Source: Legionella busanensis | Lineage (GTDB): Bacteria > Pseudomonadota > Gammaproteobacteria > Legionellales > Legionellaceae | Length of the DNA stretch: 64,000 nucleotides | Direction of reading: 5' to 3' | Assembly: GCF_900461525.1 (NCBI RefSeq) | Contig: NZ_UGOD01000001.1 | Coordinates: 342,501 to 406,500, forward strand | Part shown: positions 10,356 to 23,683 of the stretch, one piece after another | Layout: each line of letters begins with the position of its first letter | Numbering within the stretch: position 1 is the stretch's first letter | The notes under the pieces: generated by a model | What the model saw: only the letters and a program-made list of their open reading frames with translations | Database searches by the model: none | What the model was told of the DNA's origin: nothing | Program-made: the position numbers and the translations under genes

Positions 10356-13300
10356 TTGGCTACTCTAAGCGGTAATCCCATGAGAAAAGCACCGGTAATG
10401 AGTGACTTACTAGGTATTCTTAAACAGCAAGGTCAAAGTGAAGAATTTGACGCAATTAAAATTGCACTGGCTTCGCCTGATTTAATACGTTCTTGGTCGT
10501 ATGGTGAAGTAAAGAAACCAGAAACAATTAATTATCGGACTTTTAAACCAGAGCGAGATGGTTTATTTTGTGCAAAGACATTTGGACCTATTAAAGATTA
10601 TGAGTGCTTATGTGGAAAATATAAGCGCTTAAAACACCGTGGTGTAATCTGTGAAAAATGTGGTGTTGAGCTTGCATTGGCAAAAGTACGACGTGAGCGT
10701 ATGGGCCATATTGAATTAGCAAGCCCAGTAGCACATATATGGTTCTTAAAATCATTACCTTCTCGGATTGGTCTACTACTTGATATGACTTTAAGAGACA
10801 TTGAGCGTGTTCTTTACTTTGAAGCGTTTGTTGTTGTTGATCCTGGCATGACAGAATTAGAACGTAGGCAATTGTTAAATGATGAAGCCTACTTAGAAGC
10901 CATGGAAGAGTACGGTGATGAATTTGACGCACGCATGGGTGCTGAAGCAATCCGTGAATTGCTTCGTCAAATTGATTTAGAAGAAGAAATTAAATCATTA
11001 CGTGAAGAGCTACCATTAACTAATTCTGAAACTAAAGTTAAGAAAATTACTAAACGATTAAAGCTACTTGAGGCTTTTTATGAATCGGGTAATAAACCAG
11101 AGTGGATGATTATGGATGTCTTACCGGTTTTACCACCGGATTTACGTCCATTAGTACCGCTCGATGGTGGTCGTTTTGCAACATCTGACTTAAATGATTT
11201 ATATCGTCGAGTTATTAACCGTAATAATCGTTTAAAACGCTTATTAGACCTTAATGCGCCTGATATCATTGTCCGCAATGAAAAACGTATGTTACAAGAA
11301 TCTGTAGACGCTCTACTTGATAATGGTCGTCGTGGTCGTGCTATTACTGGTACCAATAAACGACCTTTAAAATCGTTAGCAGATATGATTAAAGGAAAGC
11401 AAGGTCGTTTCCGCCAAAATCTGTTAGGTAAGCGTGTTGATTATTCCGGTCGTTCAGTTATCGTTGTTGGACCTACTTTACGTCTACATCAATGCGGTTT
11501 GCCAAAGAAAATGGCTTTAGAGCTCTTTAAACCGTTTATTTTTAGTAAGCTCGAATTTAGAGGCTTAGCTACTACCATTAAAGCAGCTAAAAAAATGGTA
11601 GAAAGAGAAGAACCTGTTGTTTGGGATATTCTGGAAGACGTTATTCGAGAGCATCCAATCTTATTAAACCGGGCACCAACTTTACACCGCTTAGGTATTC
11701 AAGCGTTTGAGCCTGTACTAATTGAAGGAAAAGCTATTCAGCTGCATCCGCTAGTTTGTACAGCTTATAATGCTGACTTCGACGGTGACCAGATGGCTGT
11801 GCATATTCCACTTACTCTAGAAGCACAGCTAGAAGCTCGTTCTTTAATGATGTCGACTAACAATATATTATCACCAGCTAGCGGTGAGCCAATTATTGTA
11901 CCTAGTCAGGACGTTGTTTTAGGTCTCTACTATTTAACTCGCGAGCGTGTTAATGCGAAAGGCGAAGGTAAATTCTTTGCTAGTGCGCAAGAAGCACAGA
12001 ATTTCTATGAAGCTGGCCTCATTGATTTACATGCAAAAGTTAAAATTCGCATGCCTGTAGAAGTAGAAGAAGAAGGTGGCGATGAGGGTGAGGGCGAAGA
12101 AGGAAGTGGTGAACGTCGAGTTAAATATGAACTTATCGAAACAACTGTAGGCCGAGGCATTTTATCAGATATTTTGCCAAAAGGTATGTCATTTGATCAA
12201 ATTAATCGTCCTATGACCAAAAAGGCAATATCAAAAGTAGTTGATAGTTGTTATCGCAAATTTGGCTTAAAAGAAACAGTTATTTTTGCTGACCAACTGA
12301 TGTATATGGGCTTTAAATTTGCAACCCGAGCCGGGGCATCTATTGGTATTGAAGATATGGAAATACCAGAAGATAAAGCCAATATTATCGAGCAAGCAGA
12401 TAATGAAGTACGTGAAATCGAGTCCCAATATCGCTCAGGTTTGGTAACAAACGGGGAGCGTTACAATAAAGTTATCGATATATGGTCGCGTACAAATGAA
12501 ATGGTTGCCAAATCGATGATGACTCGCATTGCAACAGAAGAAGTAGTTGATGGTGAAGGGAAAACCATAAGACAAGCTTCATTTAATCCAATCTTTATGA
12601 TGGCTGACTCAGGTGCGCGGGGTTCTGCAGCACAGATTCGACAGCTAGCAGGTATGCGTGGATTAATGGCTGCGCCCGACGGTTCAATCATTGAGACTCC
12701 TATTACTGCGAATTTCCGAGAAGGTCTAAATGTCTTCCAATACTTTATTTCGACCCACGGTGCTCGTAAAGGTCTAGCGGATACAGCATTAAAGACTGCG
12801 AACTCAGGTTACTTAACTCGGCGCTTAGTTGATGTGGCGCAAGACGTAGTAATTACTGAAGAAGATTGCGGTACAGATCAGGGCATCCTTATGCAGCCGC
12901 TAATTGAAGGCGGGGATATTGTTGAGCCTTTACATGAGCGCGTTCTAGGTCGTGTTGTTGCTAAAGATGTTTACATTCCAAATCAAAGTGAGCCTATTGT
13001 AACAGCCGGCACTCTTTTAGATGAAGAGTTAGTTGAAAAACTTGAACGTTACAGTGTTGATCAGGTACTTGTTCGCTCACCAATAGAATGTAAAACACGT
13101 TTTGGACTTTGTGCTAAATGCTATGGTCGTGATCTAGCTAGAGGACACTTAGTTAATACTGGTGAAGCAGTAGGTATTATTGCGGCACAGTCAATTGGGG
13201 AACCTGGTACTCAGTTAACCATGAGAACCTTCCACATTGGGGGAGCGGCCTCAAGAGCAACTGCAGCTAACAATATTCAAATTAAAAATAAAGGTGTTAT

Positions 13301-14645
13301 TCGTTTACATAATATTAAAACTGTAACACATGCTAATGGTAATCTTGTTGCTGTATCTCGCTCAGGTGAAGTGTCTATCGTTGACGATTTTGGCCGAGAG
13401 AGAGAGCGCTACAAGCTGCCTTACGGAGCGGTATTGACTGTACAAGATAATACAGCTGTTGAAGCAGGCCAGATTATTGCAAGCTGGGATCCACATACCC
13501 ACCCTGTTATCTCTGAAGTTAGTGGACGATTGAAATTTATTGACCTTATTGAAGGTATAACAATGAATCGTCAAACTGACGAAATTACAGGATTAAGCAA
13601 CATCGTAGTAACGGATGCTAAACAACGAAGTGCCTTAGGCCGAGATATGCGTCCAATGGTGAAGTTAGTATCTGATGACGGTGAAGAAATTTTCTTGGCA
13701 GGTACGAATGTACCGGCTCAATATTATTTGCCAGTAGATGCAATCATTAACTTTGAGGATGGTAGTGAGGTAGGTGTAGGGGACGTTATTGCCCGTATAC
13801 CACAAGAACGCTCTAAGACTCGTGATATCACAGGGGGCTTACCTCGAGTAGCTGACTTGTTTGAAGCACGTAAACCTAAAGATGCTGCTGTAATGGCTGA
13901 AATTTCAGGAATAGTGAATTTTGGTAAGGAAACAAAAGGTAAGCGTCGCCTAATTATTACTGAGTCAGAGAATAAATCACATGAAGAGCTCATACCTAAG
14001 TGGCGTCATATATCAGTATTTGAGGGTGAACATGTTGAGCGTGGTGAGATTATAGCTGAAGGCCCATTAAATCCACATGATATCTTACGACTATTGGGTG
14101 TAGGCGCATTAGCAAATTATATTGTTAATGAAGTGCAGGACGTATATCGGTTACAAGGTGTAAAAATTAATGATAAGCATATTGAAACGATCGTTCGACA
14201 AATGCTGCGTAAACGTGTAATTACCTACGCTGGTGACTCCAAATTCCTGGTTGGTGAACAGGTAGAAGAAAGTGTGATGTTGCAAGAAAATGATAAACTT
14301 GCAGAAGCAAACAAGGAGCTAGCAAGAGGAATACCAATATTGTTAGGTATTACAAAAGCTTCTTTAGCAACAGAATCCTTTATCTCTGCTGCATCCTTCC
14401 AAGAAACAACTCGCGTATTAACTGAAGCAGCAGTGAGTGGAAAGGTGGATGATTTACGTGGGTTAAAAGAAAATGTTATGGTTGGTCGTCTAATTCCGGC
14501 AGGAACTGGATATACCTATCATCAAAAACGAAAAGCAAAACGTGCAAAAGTGGCAGGAAATGAGCATAATACGCATACAGTGACTGCAAGTGACGTGGAA
14601 CATGCACTTAGCGAAGCATTGAATGCTGATAATCATGATCATTAA
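10356..14645 (+). CDS. rpoC: RNA polymerase beta' subunit
   Basis: Catalytic subunit with the magnesium site NADFDGD (about 11769-11789), zinc-site cysteines in [20 protein letters not shown], and the second zinc site with [20 protein letters not shown]. The start is odd. The family's usual start ([11 protein letters not shown]) is ATG 10398 with a poor ribosome site, whereas TTG 10356 lies 7 bases after a perfect GGAGG (10344-10348) and adds 14 residues, giving 1429. An acid Glu/Gly-rich stretch (about 12058-12120) lengthens the segment before ETTVGRGIL by some nine residues relative to E. coli. Cotranscribed with rpoB, 45-base gap. Confidence 0.97.
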   Translation: MATLSGNPMRKAPVMSDLLGILKQQGQSEEFDAIKIALASPDLIRSWSYGEVKKPETINYRTFKPERDGLFCAKTFGPIKDYECLCGKYKRLKHRGVICEKCGVELALAKVRRERMGHIELASPVAHIWFLKSLPSRIGLLLDMTLRDIERVLYFEAFVVVDPGMTELERRQLLNDEAYLEAMEEYGDEFDARMGAEAIRELLRQIDLEEEIKSLREELPLTNSETKVKKITKRLKLLEAFYESGNKPEWMIMDVLPVLPPDLRPLVPLDGGRFATSDLNDLYRRVINRNNRLKRLLDLNAPDIIVRNEKRMLQESVDALLDNGRRGRAITGTNKRPLKSLADMIKGKQGRFRQNLLGKRVDYSGRSVIVVGPTLRLHQCGLPKKMALELFKPFIFSKLEFRGLATTIKAAKKMVEREEPVVWDILEDVIREHPILLNRAPTLHRLGIQAFEPVLIEGKAIQLHPLVCTAYNADFDGDQMAVHIPLTLEAQLEARSLMMSTNNILSPASGEPIIVPSQDVVLGLYYLTRERVNAKGEGKFFASAQEAQNFYEAGLIDLHAKVKIRMPVEVEEEGGDEGEGEEGSGERRVKYELIETTVGRGILSDILPKGMSFDQINRPMTKKAISKVVDSCYRKFGLKETVIFADQLMYMGFKFATRAGASIGIEDMEIPEDKANIIEQADNEVREIESQYRSGLVTNGERYNKVIDIWSRTNEMVAKSMMTRIATEEVVDGEGKTIRQASFNPIFMMADSGARGSAAQIRQLAGMRGLMAAPDGSIIETPITANFREGLNVFQYFISTHGARKGLADTALKTANSGYLTRRLVDVAQDVVITEEDCGTDQGILMQPLIEGGDIVEPLHERVLGRVVAKDVYIPNQSEPIVTAGTLLDEELVEKLERYSVDQVLVRSPIECKTRFGLCAKCYGRDLARGHLVNTGEAVGIIAAQSIGEPGTQLTMRTFHIGGAASRATAANNIQIKNKGVIRLHNIKTVTHANGNLVAVSRSGEVSIVDDFGRERERYKLPYGAVLTVQDNTAVEAGQIIASWDPHTHPVISEVSGRLKFIDLIEGITMNRQTDEITGLSNIVVTDAKQRSALGRDMRPMVKLVSDDGEEIFLAGTNVPAQYYLPVDAIINFEDGSEVGVGDVIARIPQERSKTRDITGGLPRVADLFEARKPKDAAVMAEISGIVNFGKETKGKRRLIITESENKSHEELIPKWRHISVFEGEHVERGEIIAEGPLNPHDILRLLGVGALANYIVNEVQDVYRLQGVKINDKHIETIVRQMLRKRVITYAGDSKFLVGEQVEESVMLQENDKLAEANKELARGIPILLGITKASLATESFISAASFQETTRVLTEAAVSGKVDDLRGLKENVMVGRLIPAGTGYTYHQKRKAKRAKVAGNEHNTHTVTASDVEHALSEALNADNHDH

Positions 14646-14671
14646 TTCGGATTAAACAATAGCAGATTTGC

Positions 14672-14700
14672 TTGACAAATCTGCTATCCCTATATAGAAT
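14672..14700 (+). promoter_or_regulatory. Promoter of the str operon (rpsL)
   Basis: TTGACA (14672-14677), 17-base spacer, TAGAAT (14695-14700): near consensus. The -35 box lies in the loop and 3' arm of a 10-bp hairpin AGCAGATTTG/CAAATCTGCT (14661-14685), which may also slow read-through from rpoC. Confidence 0.8.
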
Positions 14701-14754
14701 CCGGCCTCCTTATGCATTCGAAATATGACCAAAAAAATTCGGAGTTAAGAATAA

Positions 14755-15135
14755 ATGGCTACTATTAACCAGTTAGTAAGAAAGCCTCGGGTACAAGCAA
14801 AAAAGAAAAGTAATGTCCCTGCGCTAGAATCATGTCCCCAACGTCGTGGCGTATGCACACGTGTCTATACAACTACACCCAAAAAACCTAACTCAGCGAT
14901 GCGTAAGGTAACTCGTGTTCGGCTCACAAATGGTTTTGAAGTAACTTCCTATATTGGTGGTGAGGGACACAATTTACAGGAGCACTCTGTAGTGCTAATA
15001 CGAGGTGGACGTGTTAAAGACTTACCAGGTGTGCGCTATCATACTATTCGTGGAAGTCTAGATACCTCAGGTGTCAATGATCGTAAGCAAGGACGTTCTA
15101 AATACGGAACCAAAAAGCCCAAAGATAAGAAATAA
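14755..15135 (+). CDS. rpsL: Ribosomal protein S12
   Basis: Decoding-centre protein of the small subunit. 126 residues. Lys43 in [12 protein letters not shown] and the lysine in [13 protein letters not shown] are wild type, so no streptomycin-resistance change is visible at these classical positions. First gene of the str operon, 55 bases after the promoter's -10 box. Confidence 0.98.
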   Translation: MATINQLVRKPRVQAKKKSNVPALESCPQRRGVCTRVYTTTPKKPNSAMRKVTRVRLTNGFEVTSYIGGEGHNLQEHSVVLIRGGRVKDLPGVRYHTIRGSLDTSGVNDRKQGRSKYGTKKPKDKK

Positions 15136-15145
15136 TTGATAGTAG

Positions 15146-15682
<537 letters not shown>

Positions 15683-15694
15683 GAGAGGTAATCC

Positions 15695-17779
15695 GTGTCT
15701 ACTCCATTAGAACTTTACAGAAATATAGGAATTGCGGCTCACGTTGATGCTGGTAAAACCACCACAACTGAGCGCGTCTTATTTTATACAGGTATGTCCC
15801 ATAAAATTGGTGAGGTTCATGATGGCGCTGCAACAATGGACTGGATGGTCCAGGAGCAGGAGCGCGGTATTACTATAACATCTGCGGCTACCACTTGCTA
15901 TTGGCAAGGCATGGATAAGCAATATCCCAAACACCGTATTAATATTATTGATACCCCCGGGCACGTAGACTTTATGATTGAAGTAGAGCGCTCTCTACGT
16001 GTTCTTGATGGTGCAATTGTTGTATTTGATGCTGTATCAGGTGTGGAACCTCAATCAGAAACAGTATGGCGCCAAGCTGATAAATACGGTGTGCCCAGAA
16101 TTGTATTTGTAAACAAGATGGATCGCATGGGGGCTAATTTCTTACGGGTAGTTAGCCAAATTAAACAACGCCTTGGCTCAAATCCAGTAGTTTTACAACT
16201 ACCCATTGGTTCAGAAGACGCTTTTGTTGGTGTAATTGATTTGATTAAAATGAAAGCGATTCACTGGGATGAAGAAAGTAAAGGAATGTCGTTTGAATAT
16301 AAAGATATTCCAGCAGAAATGTTATCTCAGTGCGAAGAGTATAGAGCTAAAATTATTGAAGCTGCAGCTGAAGCTACTGAAGAATTGATGGAAAAATATT
16401 TAGAAGGCGAAGAATTTAACGAAAAAGAAATAAAAGATGCTCTTCGTCAACTTACAGTGACTAATAAAATTGTACCTGTTTTTTGTGGTTCAGCTTTTAA
16501 AAATAAAGGTGTTCAAGCAGTGTTAGATGGCGTTGTTGACTATCTGCCATCACCAATCGATATCCCTGCAATTAAAGGTCATGATGAAGATGGTGATGAA
16601 GTAAATCGTAAAACTTCTTATGATGAACCATTTTCTGCACTTGCGTTTAAGATTGCAACAGATCCTTTTGTGGGTACACTAACTTATTTTCGTGCTTATT
16701 CAGGCGTGCTTAAAAGTGGTGATACCATTTATAATTCTGTAAAAGGTAAAAAAGAACGTATCGGCCGTATATTGCAAATGCATGCTAACTCACGTGAGGA
16801 AATCAAAGAAGTACGAGCAGGAGACATTGCAGCAGCAGTAGGACTAAAAACAGTAACGACCGGTGATACGCTGTGTGATATTGATAAACCCGTAATACTT
16901 GAACGCATGGATTTCCCGGATCCAGTAATTGCAGTGGCTGTAGAGCCAAAAACTAAAGCTGACCAAGAGAAAATGGGAATTGCCTTAGGTAAACTAGCCC
17001 AGGAAGATCCATCTTTCCGTGTTCATACCGATGAAGAGTCAGGTCAGACAATTATTGAAGGTATGGGCGAGCTTCATTTAGAAATTATTGTTGATCGCAT
17101 GAAACGTGAATTTAACGTTGAAGCAAATGTTGGTAAACCACAAGTAGCTTATCGAGAAACAATTAAGCAGTCAGTCGAGCAAGAAGGCAAATTCGTACGT
17201 CAATCAGGTGGTCGTGGTCAGTATGGTCATGTTTGGCTTAAAATTGAGCCGCAAGAACAAGGTAAAGGGTATGAGTTCGTTAACGCTATTGTTGGTGGTG
17301 TAATACCAAAAGAATATATTCCAGCAGTAGATAAAGGTGTTCAGGAACAATTACAAAATGGTGTTATTGCTGGCTACCCTGTTGTTGATGTAAAAGTAAC
17401 TCTATTTGATGGTTCATATCATGAAGTGGATTCAAGTGAAATGGCATTTAAAATTGCTGGTTCACAATGCTTCAAGCAAGGAGCTCTTAAAGCAAAACCA
17501 GTTCTTCTTGAACCAATAATGAGTGTTGAAGTTGTAACTCCTGAAGATTACATGGGCGATGTGATGGGCGACTTAAATCGCCGAAGGGGTATGGTACAAG
17601 GTATGGAAGATTCACCAGCTGGTAAGATAATTCGAGCAGAAGTTCCGTTAGCTGAAATGTTTGGCTATGCAACTGATGTCCGTTCTATAAGCCAGGGTCG
17701 TGGAACATTTTCTATGGAATTTGCACGATACGCTGAAGCGCCTTCGAATATTGCTGAAGCGATAATTAAGAAACAATAA
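15695..17779 (+). CDS. fusA: Elongation factor G
   Basis: Translocation GTPase. 694 residues (E. coli 704). P-loop [13 protein letters not shown] at about 15-27, DTPGHVDF and NKMDRMG follow, then domains II to V with RGQYGHVW and [12 protein letters not shown] start with AGAGAGG eleven bases upstream. Sits between rpsG and tufA as in most proteobacteria. Confidence 0.98.
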   Translation: MSTPLELYRNIGIAAHVDAGKTTTTERVLFYTGMSHKIGEVHDGAATMDWMVQEQERGITITSAATTCYWQGMDKQYPKHRINIIDTPGHVDFMIEVERSLRVLDGAIVVFDAVSGVEPQSETVWRQADKYGVPRIVFVNKMDRMGANFLRVVSQIKQRLGSNPVVLQLPIGSEDAFVGVIDLIKMKAIHWDEESKGMSFEYKDIPAEMLSQCEEYRAKIIEAAAEATEELMEKYLEGEEFNEKEIKDALRQLTVTNKIVPVFCGSAFKNKGVQAVLDGVVDYLPSPIDIPAIKGHDEDGDEVNRKTSYDEPFSALAFKIATDPFVGTLTYFRAYSGVLKSGDTIYNSVKGKKERIGRILQMHANSREEIKEVRAGDIAAAVGLKTVTTGDTLCDIDKPVILERMDFPDPVIAVAVEPKTKADQEKMGIALGKLAQEDPSFRVHTDEESGQTIIEGMGELHLEIIVDRMKREFNVEANVGKPQVAYRETIKQSVEQEGKFVRQSGGRGQYGHVWLKIEPQEQGKGYEFVNAIVGGVIPKEYIPAVDKGVQEQLQNGVIAGYPVVDVKVTLFDGSYHEVDSSEMAFKIAGSQCFKQGALKAKPVLLEPIMSVEVVTPEDYMGDVMGDLNRRRGMVQGMEDSPAGKIIRAEVPLAEMFGYATDVRSISQGRGTFSMEFARYAEAPSNIAEAIIKKQ

Positions 17780-17795
17780 GTTACGAGGTATTGAA

Positions 17796-18986
17796 ATGGC
17801 GAAGGAAAAGTTTGAACGTAAGAAGCCACACGTGAATGTGGGAACGATTGGTCACGTAGACCATGGTAAGACGACGCTGACAGCAGCGATTACAACGATT
17901 ATGGCAAAGAAGTTTGGTGGGACAGCAAAAGCCTATGATCAAATTGACGCGGCACCAGAAGAGCGTGAGCGTGGTATTACGATTTCTACTGCGCATGTTG
18001 AATATGAATCAGCAAATCGCCACTATGCACACGTAGATTGTCCAGGGCATGCGGATTATGTAAAGAACATGATTACAGGTGCGGCTCAAATGGACGGTGC
18101 AATTTTGGTTGTTTCTGCAGCCGATGGTCCTATGCCACAAACACGCGAGCACATTTTATTATCACGTCAAGTTGGTGTACCTTACATTGTTGTTTTCTTA
18201 AACAAAGCAGACATGGTTGATGATGCTGAGTTATTAGAGCTTGTTGAGATGGAAGTTCGTGACTTATTAAGCAGCTATGAGTTTCCTGGTGATGATATTC
18301 CAATTGTTGTTGGTTCAGCGTTAAAAGCGCTTGAAGGTGATACCAGTGAGATTGGTGTTGCAGCGATTGAGAAGCTTGTTGATACAATGGATTCTTATAT
18401 TCCTGAGCCTGTGCGTAACATTGATAAAAGTTTCTTGTTACCCATTGAAGATGTGTTTTCAATTTCAGGACGTGGCACAGTTGTTACCGGTCGAATTGAG
18501 AGCGGTATTGTTAAAGTGGGTGAAGAAGTTGAGATTGTTGGTATTCGAGATACCACCAAAACCACTTGTACAGGTGTTGAGATGTTCCGTAAATTACTTG
18601 ACGAAGGTCGTGCAGGTGATAACGTGGGTATCTTATTACGTGGTACAAAACGTGATGAAGTTGAGCGTGGTCAGGTGTTAGCAAAACCAGGTACTATCAA
18701 GCCTCATACTAAGTTTGAAGCTGAAGTATATGTGCTTTCAAAAGATGAAGGTGGTCGTCATACACCATTTTTCAATGGCTACCGCCCACAGTTTTACTTC
18801 AGAACTACAGACGTAACAGGTTCTTGTGACCTGCCTGAAGGTGTGGAAATGGTTATGCCAGGTGATAACGTTCAATTGACTGTACATCTGCACTCTCCCA
18901 TTGCAATGGATGAGGGATTACGCTTCGCAATTCGTGAAGGTGGTCGTACTGTCGGGGCCGGTGTCGTTGCAAAAATTATTGAGTGA
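17796..18986 (+). CDS. tufA: Elongation factor Tu, copy A
   Basis: Second EF-Tu gene, 396 residues, in the str operon. Its sequence equals tufB (1417-2607) except A18016 (Asn74 instead of Ser) and the stop codon. The flanks differ completely, so identity stops at the coding ends. The TGA stop sits 5 bases before the rpsJ ATG and the tail GAGTGAG doubles as its ribosome site, which may explain the different stop codons. Confidence 0.98.
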   Translation: MAKEKFERKKPHVNVGTIGHVDHGKTTLTAAITTIMAKKFGGTAKAYDQIDAAPEERERGITISTAHVEYESANRHYAHVDCPGHADYVKNMITGAAQMDGAILVVSAADGPMPQTREHILLSRQVGVPYIVVFLNKADMVDDAELLELVEMEVRDLLSSYEFPGDDIPIVVGSALKALEGDTSEIGVAAIEKLVDTMDSYIPEPVRNIDKSFLLPIEDVFSISGRGTVVTGRIESGIVKVGEEVEIVGIRDTTKTTCTGVEMFRKLLDEGRAGDNVGILLRGTKRDEVERGQVLAKPGTIKPHTKFEAEVYVLSKDEGGRHTPFFNGYRPQFYFRTTDVTGSCDLPEGVEMVMPGDNVQLTVHLHSPIAMDEGLRFAIREGGRTVGAGVVAKIIE

Positions 18987-18991
18987 GTAAG

Positions 18992-19312
18992 ATGAGTAAC
19001 AATCAAAATATTAAAATTCGCTTAAAGTCATTTGATCATCGTTTAATCGATACATCGACTCGCGAAATTGTTGAAACAGCAAAGCGTACAGGGGCTCAAA
19101 TTAGGGGCCCTATTCCCCTTCCTATTAAGAAGGAAAAATTCACTGTATTGATTTCGCCACATGTTAATAAAGATGCACGCGATCAATACGAATTACGAAC
19201 CCACAAACGTCTAGTAGTAATCGTACATCCAACTGAGAAAACAGTGGATGCCTTAATGAAACTAGACCTAGCTGCCGGGGTCGATGTTCAGATAAGCCTA
19301 GATGATGAGTAA
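18992..19312 (+). CDS. rpsJ: Ribosomal protein S10
   Basis: Head protein of 30S and NusE factor of antitermination. 106 residues from ATG 18992 (E. coli 103). A GTG at 18983 overlapping tufA could add three residues but is less likely. Signature [21 protein letters not shown]. Only 5 bases follow tufA, so the S10 genes appear to be read on from the str operon; no clear S10 promoter or L4-type leader was seen. Confidence 0.96.
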   Translation: MSNNQNIKIRLKSFDHRLIDTSTREIVETAKRTGAQIRGPIPLPIKKEKFTVLISPHVNKDARDQYELRTHKRLVVIVHPTEKTVDALMKLDLAAGVDVQISLDDE

Positions 19313-19348
19313 TCATCATAAGGCAATGGATACTAAAGAGGTATTACT

Positions 19349-20002
19349 ATGACGACATTAGGGTTAATTGGCAGAAAGGTAGGAATGACACGTATCTTTA
19401 CAGATGCTGGTGTTTCTATACCTGTTTCTGTAATAGAGGTACTACCCAACCGGATTTCCCAGTTAAAAACTTTAGAAAATGATGGCTATACTGCTATTCA
19501 GCTAACTGCAGGTGAAAAAAAAGCTAGCCGAGTTAGCAAGCCCCTTGCCGGACATTTTGCAAAAGTACAAATTGAGGCAGGAGATGCGGTAGGTGAATTT
19601 ATTGTACCATCTGTTGATGAATTTCAAGCAGGTCAAGTTATTAATGTTTCTGACATATTTACAAATGGCCAGTTTGTGGATGTGTGCGGAACATCAAAGG
19701 GTAAAGGTTTTGCTGGTACTGTAAAGCGTTACAATTTCCGTACCCAAGACGCTACACATGGTAATTCTAGATCACATAGAGTACCGGGATCTATTGGGCA
19801 AAATCAGACGCCTGGTAGAGTATTTAAAGGTAAAAAAATGGCTGGTCAAATGGGTAATGTCCGTTGTACCACACAAAATTTAGAATTAGTGCGTGTTGAT
19901 GCAGAACGTAATTTGCTGCTCATTAAAGGTGCAATTCCTGGTTGTCCAGGTGCTAAAGTGCGCGTAACGCCAGCTGTTAAAAAGAAAGCAAGGGGAGAAT
20001 AA
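19349..20002 (+). CDS. rplC: Ribosomal protein L3
   Basis: Large-subunit assembly protein reaching toward the peptidyl transferase centre. 217 residues. Start [17 protein letters not shown] and the loop with [20 protein letters not shown], including the glutamine that PrmB methylates in E. coli. Its stop overlaps the rplD start by one base (TAATG). Confidence 0.98.
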   Translation: MTTLGLIGRKVGMTRIFTDAGVSIPVSVIEVLPNRISQLKTLENDGYTAIQLTAGEKKASRVSKPLAGHFAKVQIEAGDAVGEFIVPSVDEFQAGQVINVSDIFTNGQFVDVCGTSKGKGFAGTVKRYNFRTQDATHGNSRSHRVPGSIGQNQTPGRVFKGKKMAGQMGNVRCTTQNLELVRVDAERNLLLIKGAIPGCPGAKVRVTPAVKKKARGE

Positions 20003-20607
20003 TGGAACTTATTACGAAAGATACCAATACTTCCTTAAAGGTGAACGAGCAAATTTTTGATTACAATTATAATGAAGGTTTAATCCATCAAGCAGTTGTA
20101 ACTTTCATGAATAATGCCCGTAGTGGTAACAGCGCGCAGAAAACTCGTGCAGAGGTAAGAGGCGGTGGCAAAAAGCCTTGGAATCAAAAAGGAACAGGTA
20201 GAGCTCGTGCCGGAACTATTCGTAGTCCATTGTGGCGGAGCGGCGGAGTGACTTTTGCTTCTAAAAAAAGAGATTATAGCCAAAAATTAAATAAAAAAAT
20301 GTACAAAAGGGCATTACGTAGTATAATCTCTGAACTTTATCGCAATGGTAATCTAATTGTTGTTGATGATTTCCAATGTAACTCACATAAAACTAAAGAT
20401 TTTATTGCGAAAGTAAGTGAATTTGAACTCACTAATGCATTAATTGTAATGGATGAAATAGGTGAGCAAGAATATTTAGGTTCACGAAATTTAGCTGATT
20501 TTGATATTTGTGATGTTATATCTGTAGACCCTGTAAATTTACTACGATTTGAAAAGGTAGTTATGACTAGTGGCGCAGTTAAACGACTTGAGGAGTTATT
20601 ACAATGA
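20002..20607 (+). CDS. rplD: Ribosomal protein L4
   Basis: Exit-tunnel protein; in E. coli also represses the S10 operon. 201 residues, same as E. coli. Loop motif [19 protein letters not shown] with [10 protein letters not shown]. Overlaps both neighbours (TAATG with rplC, ATGA with rplW), so translation is coupled. Confidence 0.98.
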   Translation: MELITKDTNTSLKVNEQIFDYNYNEGLIHQAVVTFMNNARSGNSAQKTRAEVRGGGKKPWNQKGTGRARAGTIRSPLWRSGGVTFASKKRDYSQKLNKKMYKRALRSIISELYRNGNLIVVDDFQCNSHKTKDFIAKVSEFELTNALIVMDEIGEQEYLGSRNLADFDICDVISVDPVNLLRFEKVVMTSGAVKRLEELLQ

Positions 20608-20900
20608 ATGCTGAACGCATAATAATGGTTCTGCGTGAGCCCCACACTTCTGAAAAGTCTACAATAATGGCTGAAAAATTTAAGCAATTTACATTTAAAG
20701 TATTGCCTACAGCTACTAAGTCAGAGATAAAAAAAGCAGTGGAACAGATGTTTAACGTCAAAGTTAAAAGTGTGTCAGTCATAAATGTTTCTGGCAAGCA
20801 GAAACGCTTTAGACAATTACAAGGTAAAAGAAGTGATTGGAAAAAAGCTTATGTTTCTCTGCATGAAAATTATGATATTGACTTTAGCTTGGCAGAATAA
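20604..20900 (+). CDS. rplW: Ribosomal protein L23
   Basis: Protein at the tunnel exit, docking site for trigger factor and SRP. 98 residues (E. coli 100). [12 protein letters not shown] near the start and the [18 protein letters not shown] segment identify it. Starts inside the rplD stop (ATGA). Confidence 0.97.
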   Translation: MNAERIIMVLREPHTSEKSTIMAEKFKQFTFKVLPTATKSEIKKAVEQMFNVKVKSVSVINVSGKQKRFRQLQGKRSDWKKAYVSLHENYDIDFSLAE

Positions 20901-20911
20901 GGCAGATTAAG

Positions 20912-21739
20912 ATGGCTCTTTTAAAATCTAAACCCACCTCACCGGGTAAGCGTGGTGAGCTAAAGGTTGTACATCATAATATTCACAAAGGACAACCACA
21001 TGCCGCTTTAGTTGAAAAATTAAATAAAACTGGCGGACGTAATAATTATGGTCGTATTACCGTTCGTCACATTGGCGGCGGAACTCGATCTAAATATAGA
21101 ATTATTGATTTTAAACGTAATAAAGATGGTGTTGAAGCTAAAGTTGAACGCTTAGAATACGATCCTAATCGCTCAGCTCTTATTGCTCTTATTGTGTATA
21201 ATGATGGGGAACGACGTTATATTATTGCTCCCTCTAATTTAGAAGTTGGAGCTGTTGTTGTAAGTGGTGAAGATGCCCCAATTAGTGTAGGTAATTGCCT
21301 TCCTCTTCGTAATATCCCTGTGGGTACTACTATTCATTGCGTAGAATTAAAACCTGGAAAAGGTGCACAGCTTTTACGTAGTGCAGGTTGTAGTGGGCAG
21401 ATTGTTGCTAAAGAAGGTGTTTATGCCACATTGAAATTACGATCTGGTGAAATGCGCAAAGTGTTAACTTCATGTCGAGCAGTCATTGGTGAAGTTAGTA
21501 ATAGCGAACATAGCTTACGTAGTCTTGGAAAAGCCGGTGCAAAACGTTGGCGTGGTATTAGACCGACTGTGCGCGGGGTAGCTATGAATCCAGTTGATCA
21601 TCCTCATGGAGGGGGCGAGGGAAGGACTTCAGGCGGCCGTCATCCAGTAACACCTTGGGGTGTTCCTACTAAAGGGTACAAAACTAGGAGCAATAAGCGG
21701 ACTGATCGCTTTATTGTAAGACGACGCAAAAAGAAATAA
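20912..21739 (+). CDS. rplB: Ribosomal protein L2
   Basis: Protein needed for peptidyl transferase activity and subunit joining. 275 residues (E. coli 273). [18 protein letters not shown] contains the conserved histidine near the active centre; the Lys/Arg-rich C-terminus is complete. Confidence 0.98.
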   Translation: MALLKSKPTSPGKRGELKVVHHNIHKGQPHAALVEKLNKTGGRNNYGRITVRHIGGGTRSKYRIIDFKRNKDGVEAKVERLEYDPNRSALIALIVYNDGERRYIIAPSNLEVGAVVVSGEDAPISVGNCLPLRNIPVGTTIHCVELKPGKGAQLLRSAGCSGQIVAKEGVYATLKLRSGEMRKVLTSCRAVIGEVSNSEHSLRSLGKAGAKRWRGIRPTVRGVAMNPVDHPHGGGEGRTSGGRHPVTPWGVPTKGYKTRSNKRTDRFIVRRRKKK

Positions 21740-21759
21740 TTAGTTAAGAGGATATTAAG

Positions 21760-22038
21760 GTGCCACGTTCCATAAGAAAAGGTCCATTTATAGATCGACA
21801 CTTATTAAAGAAAATAGAATTGGCGAATCAGACAAAGTCTAAAAAACCGATTAAAACTTGGTCTAGACGTTCGACAATTATTCCTGAAATGATTGAACAT
21901 ACTATTGCTGTTCATAATGGTAAAGTACATGTTCCTGTCTATATTACTGATAATATGGTCGGTCACAAGTTAGGTGAGTTTGCTATGACTCGAACATTTA
22001 AAGGGCATTCTGGTGACAGAAAGGCTAAAGGTAAATAA
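21760..22038 (+). CDS. rpsS: Ribosomal protein S19
   Basis: 30S head protein. 92 residues, same as E. coli. GTG start after AAGAGGATATTAAG; begins [20 protein letters not shown] and contains [16 protein letters not shown]. Confidence 0.98.
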   Translation: MPRSIRKGPFIDRHLLKKIELANQTKSKKPIKTWSRRSTIIPEMIEHTIAVHNGKVHVPVYITDNMVGHKLGEFAMTRTFKGHSGDRKAKGK

Positions 22039-22047
22039 GAGGTCATG

Positions 22048-22383
22048 ATGGAAGTTACAGCTAAATTAAGTAATGCACCTCTATCTGCCCAAAAAGGTAG
22101 ATTGATTGCGGATCTAATTCGTGGTCTAAGTGTTTCAAAGGCACTCGATGTATTGCGCTTCACTCCAAAAAAGGGTGCAAAGTATATGTTAAAATTATTA
22201 GAGTCAGCGATTGCTAATGCTGAAAATAATAATGGTGCTGATATTGACGAGCTAAAAGTTGGAACTGTCTGTGTGGATGAGGCTGCTACTTTTAAAAGAA
22301 TTAGTCCACGTGCCAAAGGAAGAGCAAATCGCATTTGCAAACGCAATTGCCACATTTTAATTAAAGTATCTGACGGGGTATAG
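22048..22383 (+). CDS. rplV: Ribosomal protein L22
   Basis: Exit-tunnel protein. 111 residues (E. coli 110). Two consecutive ATGs (22045, 22048) follow AAGAGG; the second is chosen because the first would be only two bases from the ribosome site and the family starts with a single Met-Glu. Contains [11 protein letters not shown] and [12 protein letters not shown]. Confidence 0.96.
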   Translation: MEVTAKLSNAPLSAQKGRLIADLIRGLSVSKALDVLRFTPKKGAKYMLKLLESAIANAENNNGADIDELKVGTVCVDEAATFKRISPRAKGRANRICKRNCHILIKVSDGV

Positions 22384-22387
22384 CATA

Positions 22388-23044
22388 ATGGGACAGAAAG
22401 TAAACCCAATAGGTATTCGTTTAGGTATTACTAAAGACTGGAACTCTAAATGGTACGCCAGTAAAACGTTTGCCAAATTATTAAACGAAGATATTAACTT
22501 AAGAAAAGATCTCAAGAAAAAATTTATGGGCGCTGCCGTCAGCCGTATTCGAATTGAAAGACCAGCTAATAACGCCGTAATTACTATCTATAGTGCTAGA
22601 CCTGGTGTACTAATTGGTAAAAAAGGTGGTGGTATTGAGGGTCTACGCAGTGAGATCGCAGCTAAGTTAAACGTACCTGTTCATTTGAATATTGAAGAAG
22701 TTCGAAAACCTGAACTAGATTCTGTTTTAGTTGCAGAGAGTATTGCTCAACAATTAGAACAGCGAGTGATGTTTAGAAGAGCAATGAAGAGGGCTGTAAC
22801 TTCGGCTATGAAAGCTGGCGCGAAAGGAATTAAAATTTGCGTTAGTGGCCGTCTTGGCGGAGCTGAAATTGCTCGTAGCGAATGGTATCGTGAAGGACGA
22901 GTTCCCTTACATACTTTTCGAGCAGACGTTGATTATGGTACTGCAGAAGCAAAAACAACTTACGGTATTATTGGTGTTAAAGTATGGATCTTTAAAGGTG
23001 AAGTACTACCACAAAAAAATCGTAACGTTGAAAGCAGTAAATGA
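22388..23044 (+). CDS. rpsC: Ribosomal protein S3
   Basis: Protein of the mRNA entry site. 218 residues (E. coli 233), slightly short at the C-terminus. KH domain with [15 protein letters not shown] and C-terminal [20 protein letters not shown]. Four bases after rplV. Confidence 0.98.
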   Translation: MGQKVNPIGIRLGITKDWNSKWYASKTFAKLLNEDINLRKDLKKKFMGAAVSRIRIERPANNAVITIYSARPGVLIGKKGGGIEGLRSEIAAKLNVPVHLNIEEVRKPELDSVLVAESIAQQLEQRVMFRRAMKRAVTSAMKAGAKGIKICVSGRLGGAEIARSEWYREGRVPLHTFRADVDYGTAEAKTTYGIIGVKVWIFKGEVLPQKNRNVESSK

Positions 23045-23060
23045 ATGAGGATTGTTTATC

Positions 23061-23474
23061 ATGTTACAGCCTAAACGTACTAAATATAGAAAACAAATGA
23101 AAGGTCGCAACCGCGGTCTAGCATTGAAAGGTAGTAAAGTCAGTTTTGGTGAATTTGGTTTAAAAGCTTTAGAACGTGGACGTTTAACTGCTCGCCAAAT
23201 TGAAGCAGCTCGACGTGCCATGACTCGTCACATTAAACGTGGAGGAAAAATATGGATTCGTGTTTTTCCAGATAAACCAATTACGCAAAAACCACTTGAA
23301 GTTCGTCAAGGTAAAGGTAAAGGAAGCGTTGAATATTGGGTTGCTCAAATTCAACCAGGAAAGGTTTTGTTTGAAATGGAAGGTGTGACTAGAGAGTTGG
23401 CTATGGAAGCTTTTAATCTAGCGAAAGCAAAATTACCTTTCAAAGTTATCTTTGAAGAACGGAAGGTGATGTAA
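23061..23474 (+). CDS. rplP: Ribosomal protein L16
   Basis: Protein near the A site of the 50S. 137 residues from ATG 23061 (E. coli 136), starting [23 protein letters not shown] at 23052 in frame would add three residues but lies too close to GAGG (23047-23050). The stop overlaps rpmC (TAATG). Confidence 0.97.
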   Translation: MLQPKRTKYRKQMKGRNRGLALKGSKVSFGEFGLKALERGRLTARQIEAARRAMTRHIKRGGKIWIRVFPDKPITQKPLEVRQGKGKGSVEYWVAQIQPGKVLFEMEGVTRELAMEAFNLAKAKLPFKVIFEERKVM

Positions 23475-23683
23475 TGAAAGACAATAGCGAATTAAGAAAG
23501 CTTTCTCAAGAGCAGTTAAATGAAGAGTTACTTGATTTAAGAAAGTTACAGTTTAAATTAAGAATGCAAAAAGCAAATGGTTTATTAGAAAAAACTCATC
23601 CTATTAAAGAGACGAGACGAGCCATTGCTAGAGTAAAAACAATTATGACGGAAAAGGTTGGAAAGACTTATGTCGAAAAATAG
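23474..23683 (+). CDS. rpmC: Ribosomal protein L29
   Basis: Small helical protein near the tunnel exit. 69 residues (E. coli 63). [31 protein letters not shown] is the family's two-helix pattern, here spanning residues 5-36. Begins in the rplP stop and its end overlaps rpsQ by 14 bases. Confidence 0.96.
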   Translation: MKDNSELRKLSQEQLNEELLDLRKLQFKLRMQKANGLLEKTHPIKETRRAIARVKTIMTEKVGKTYVEK

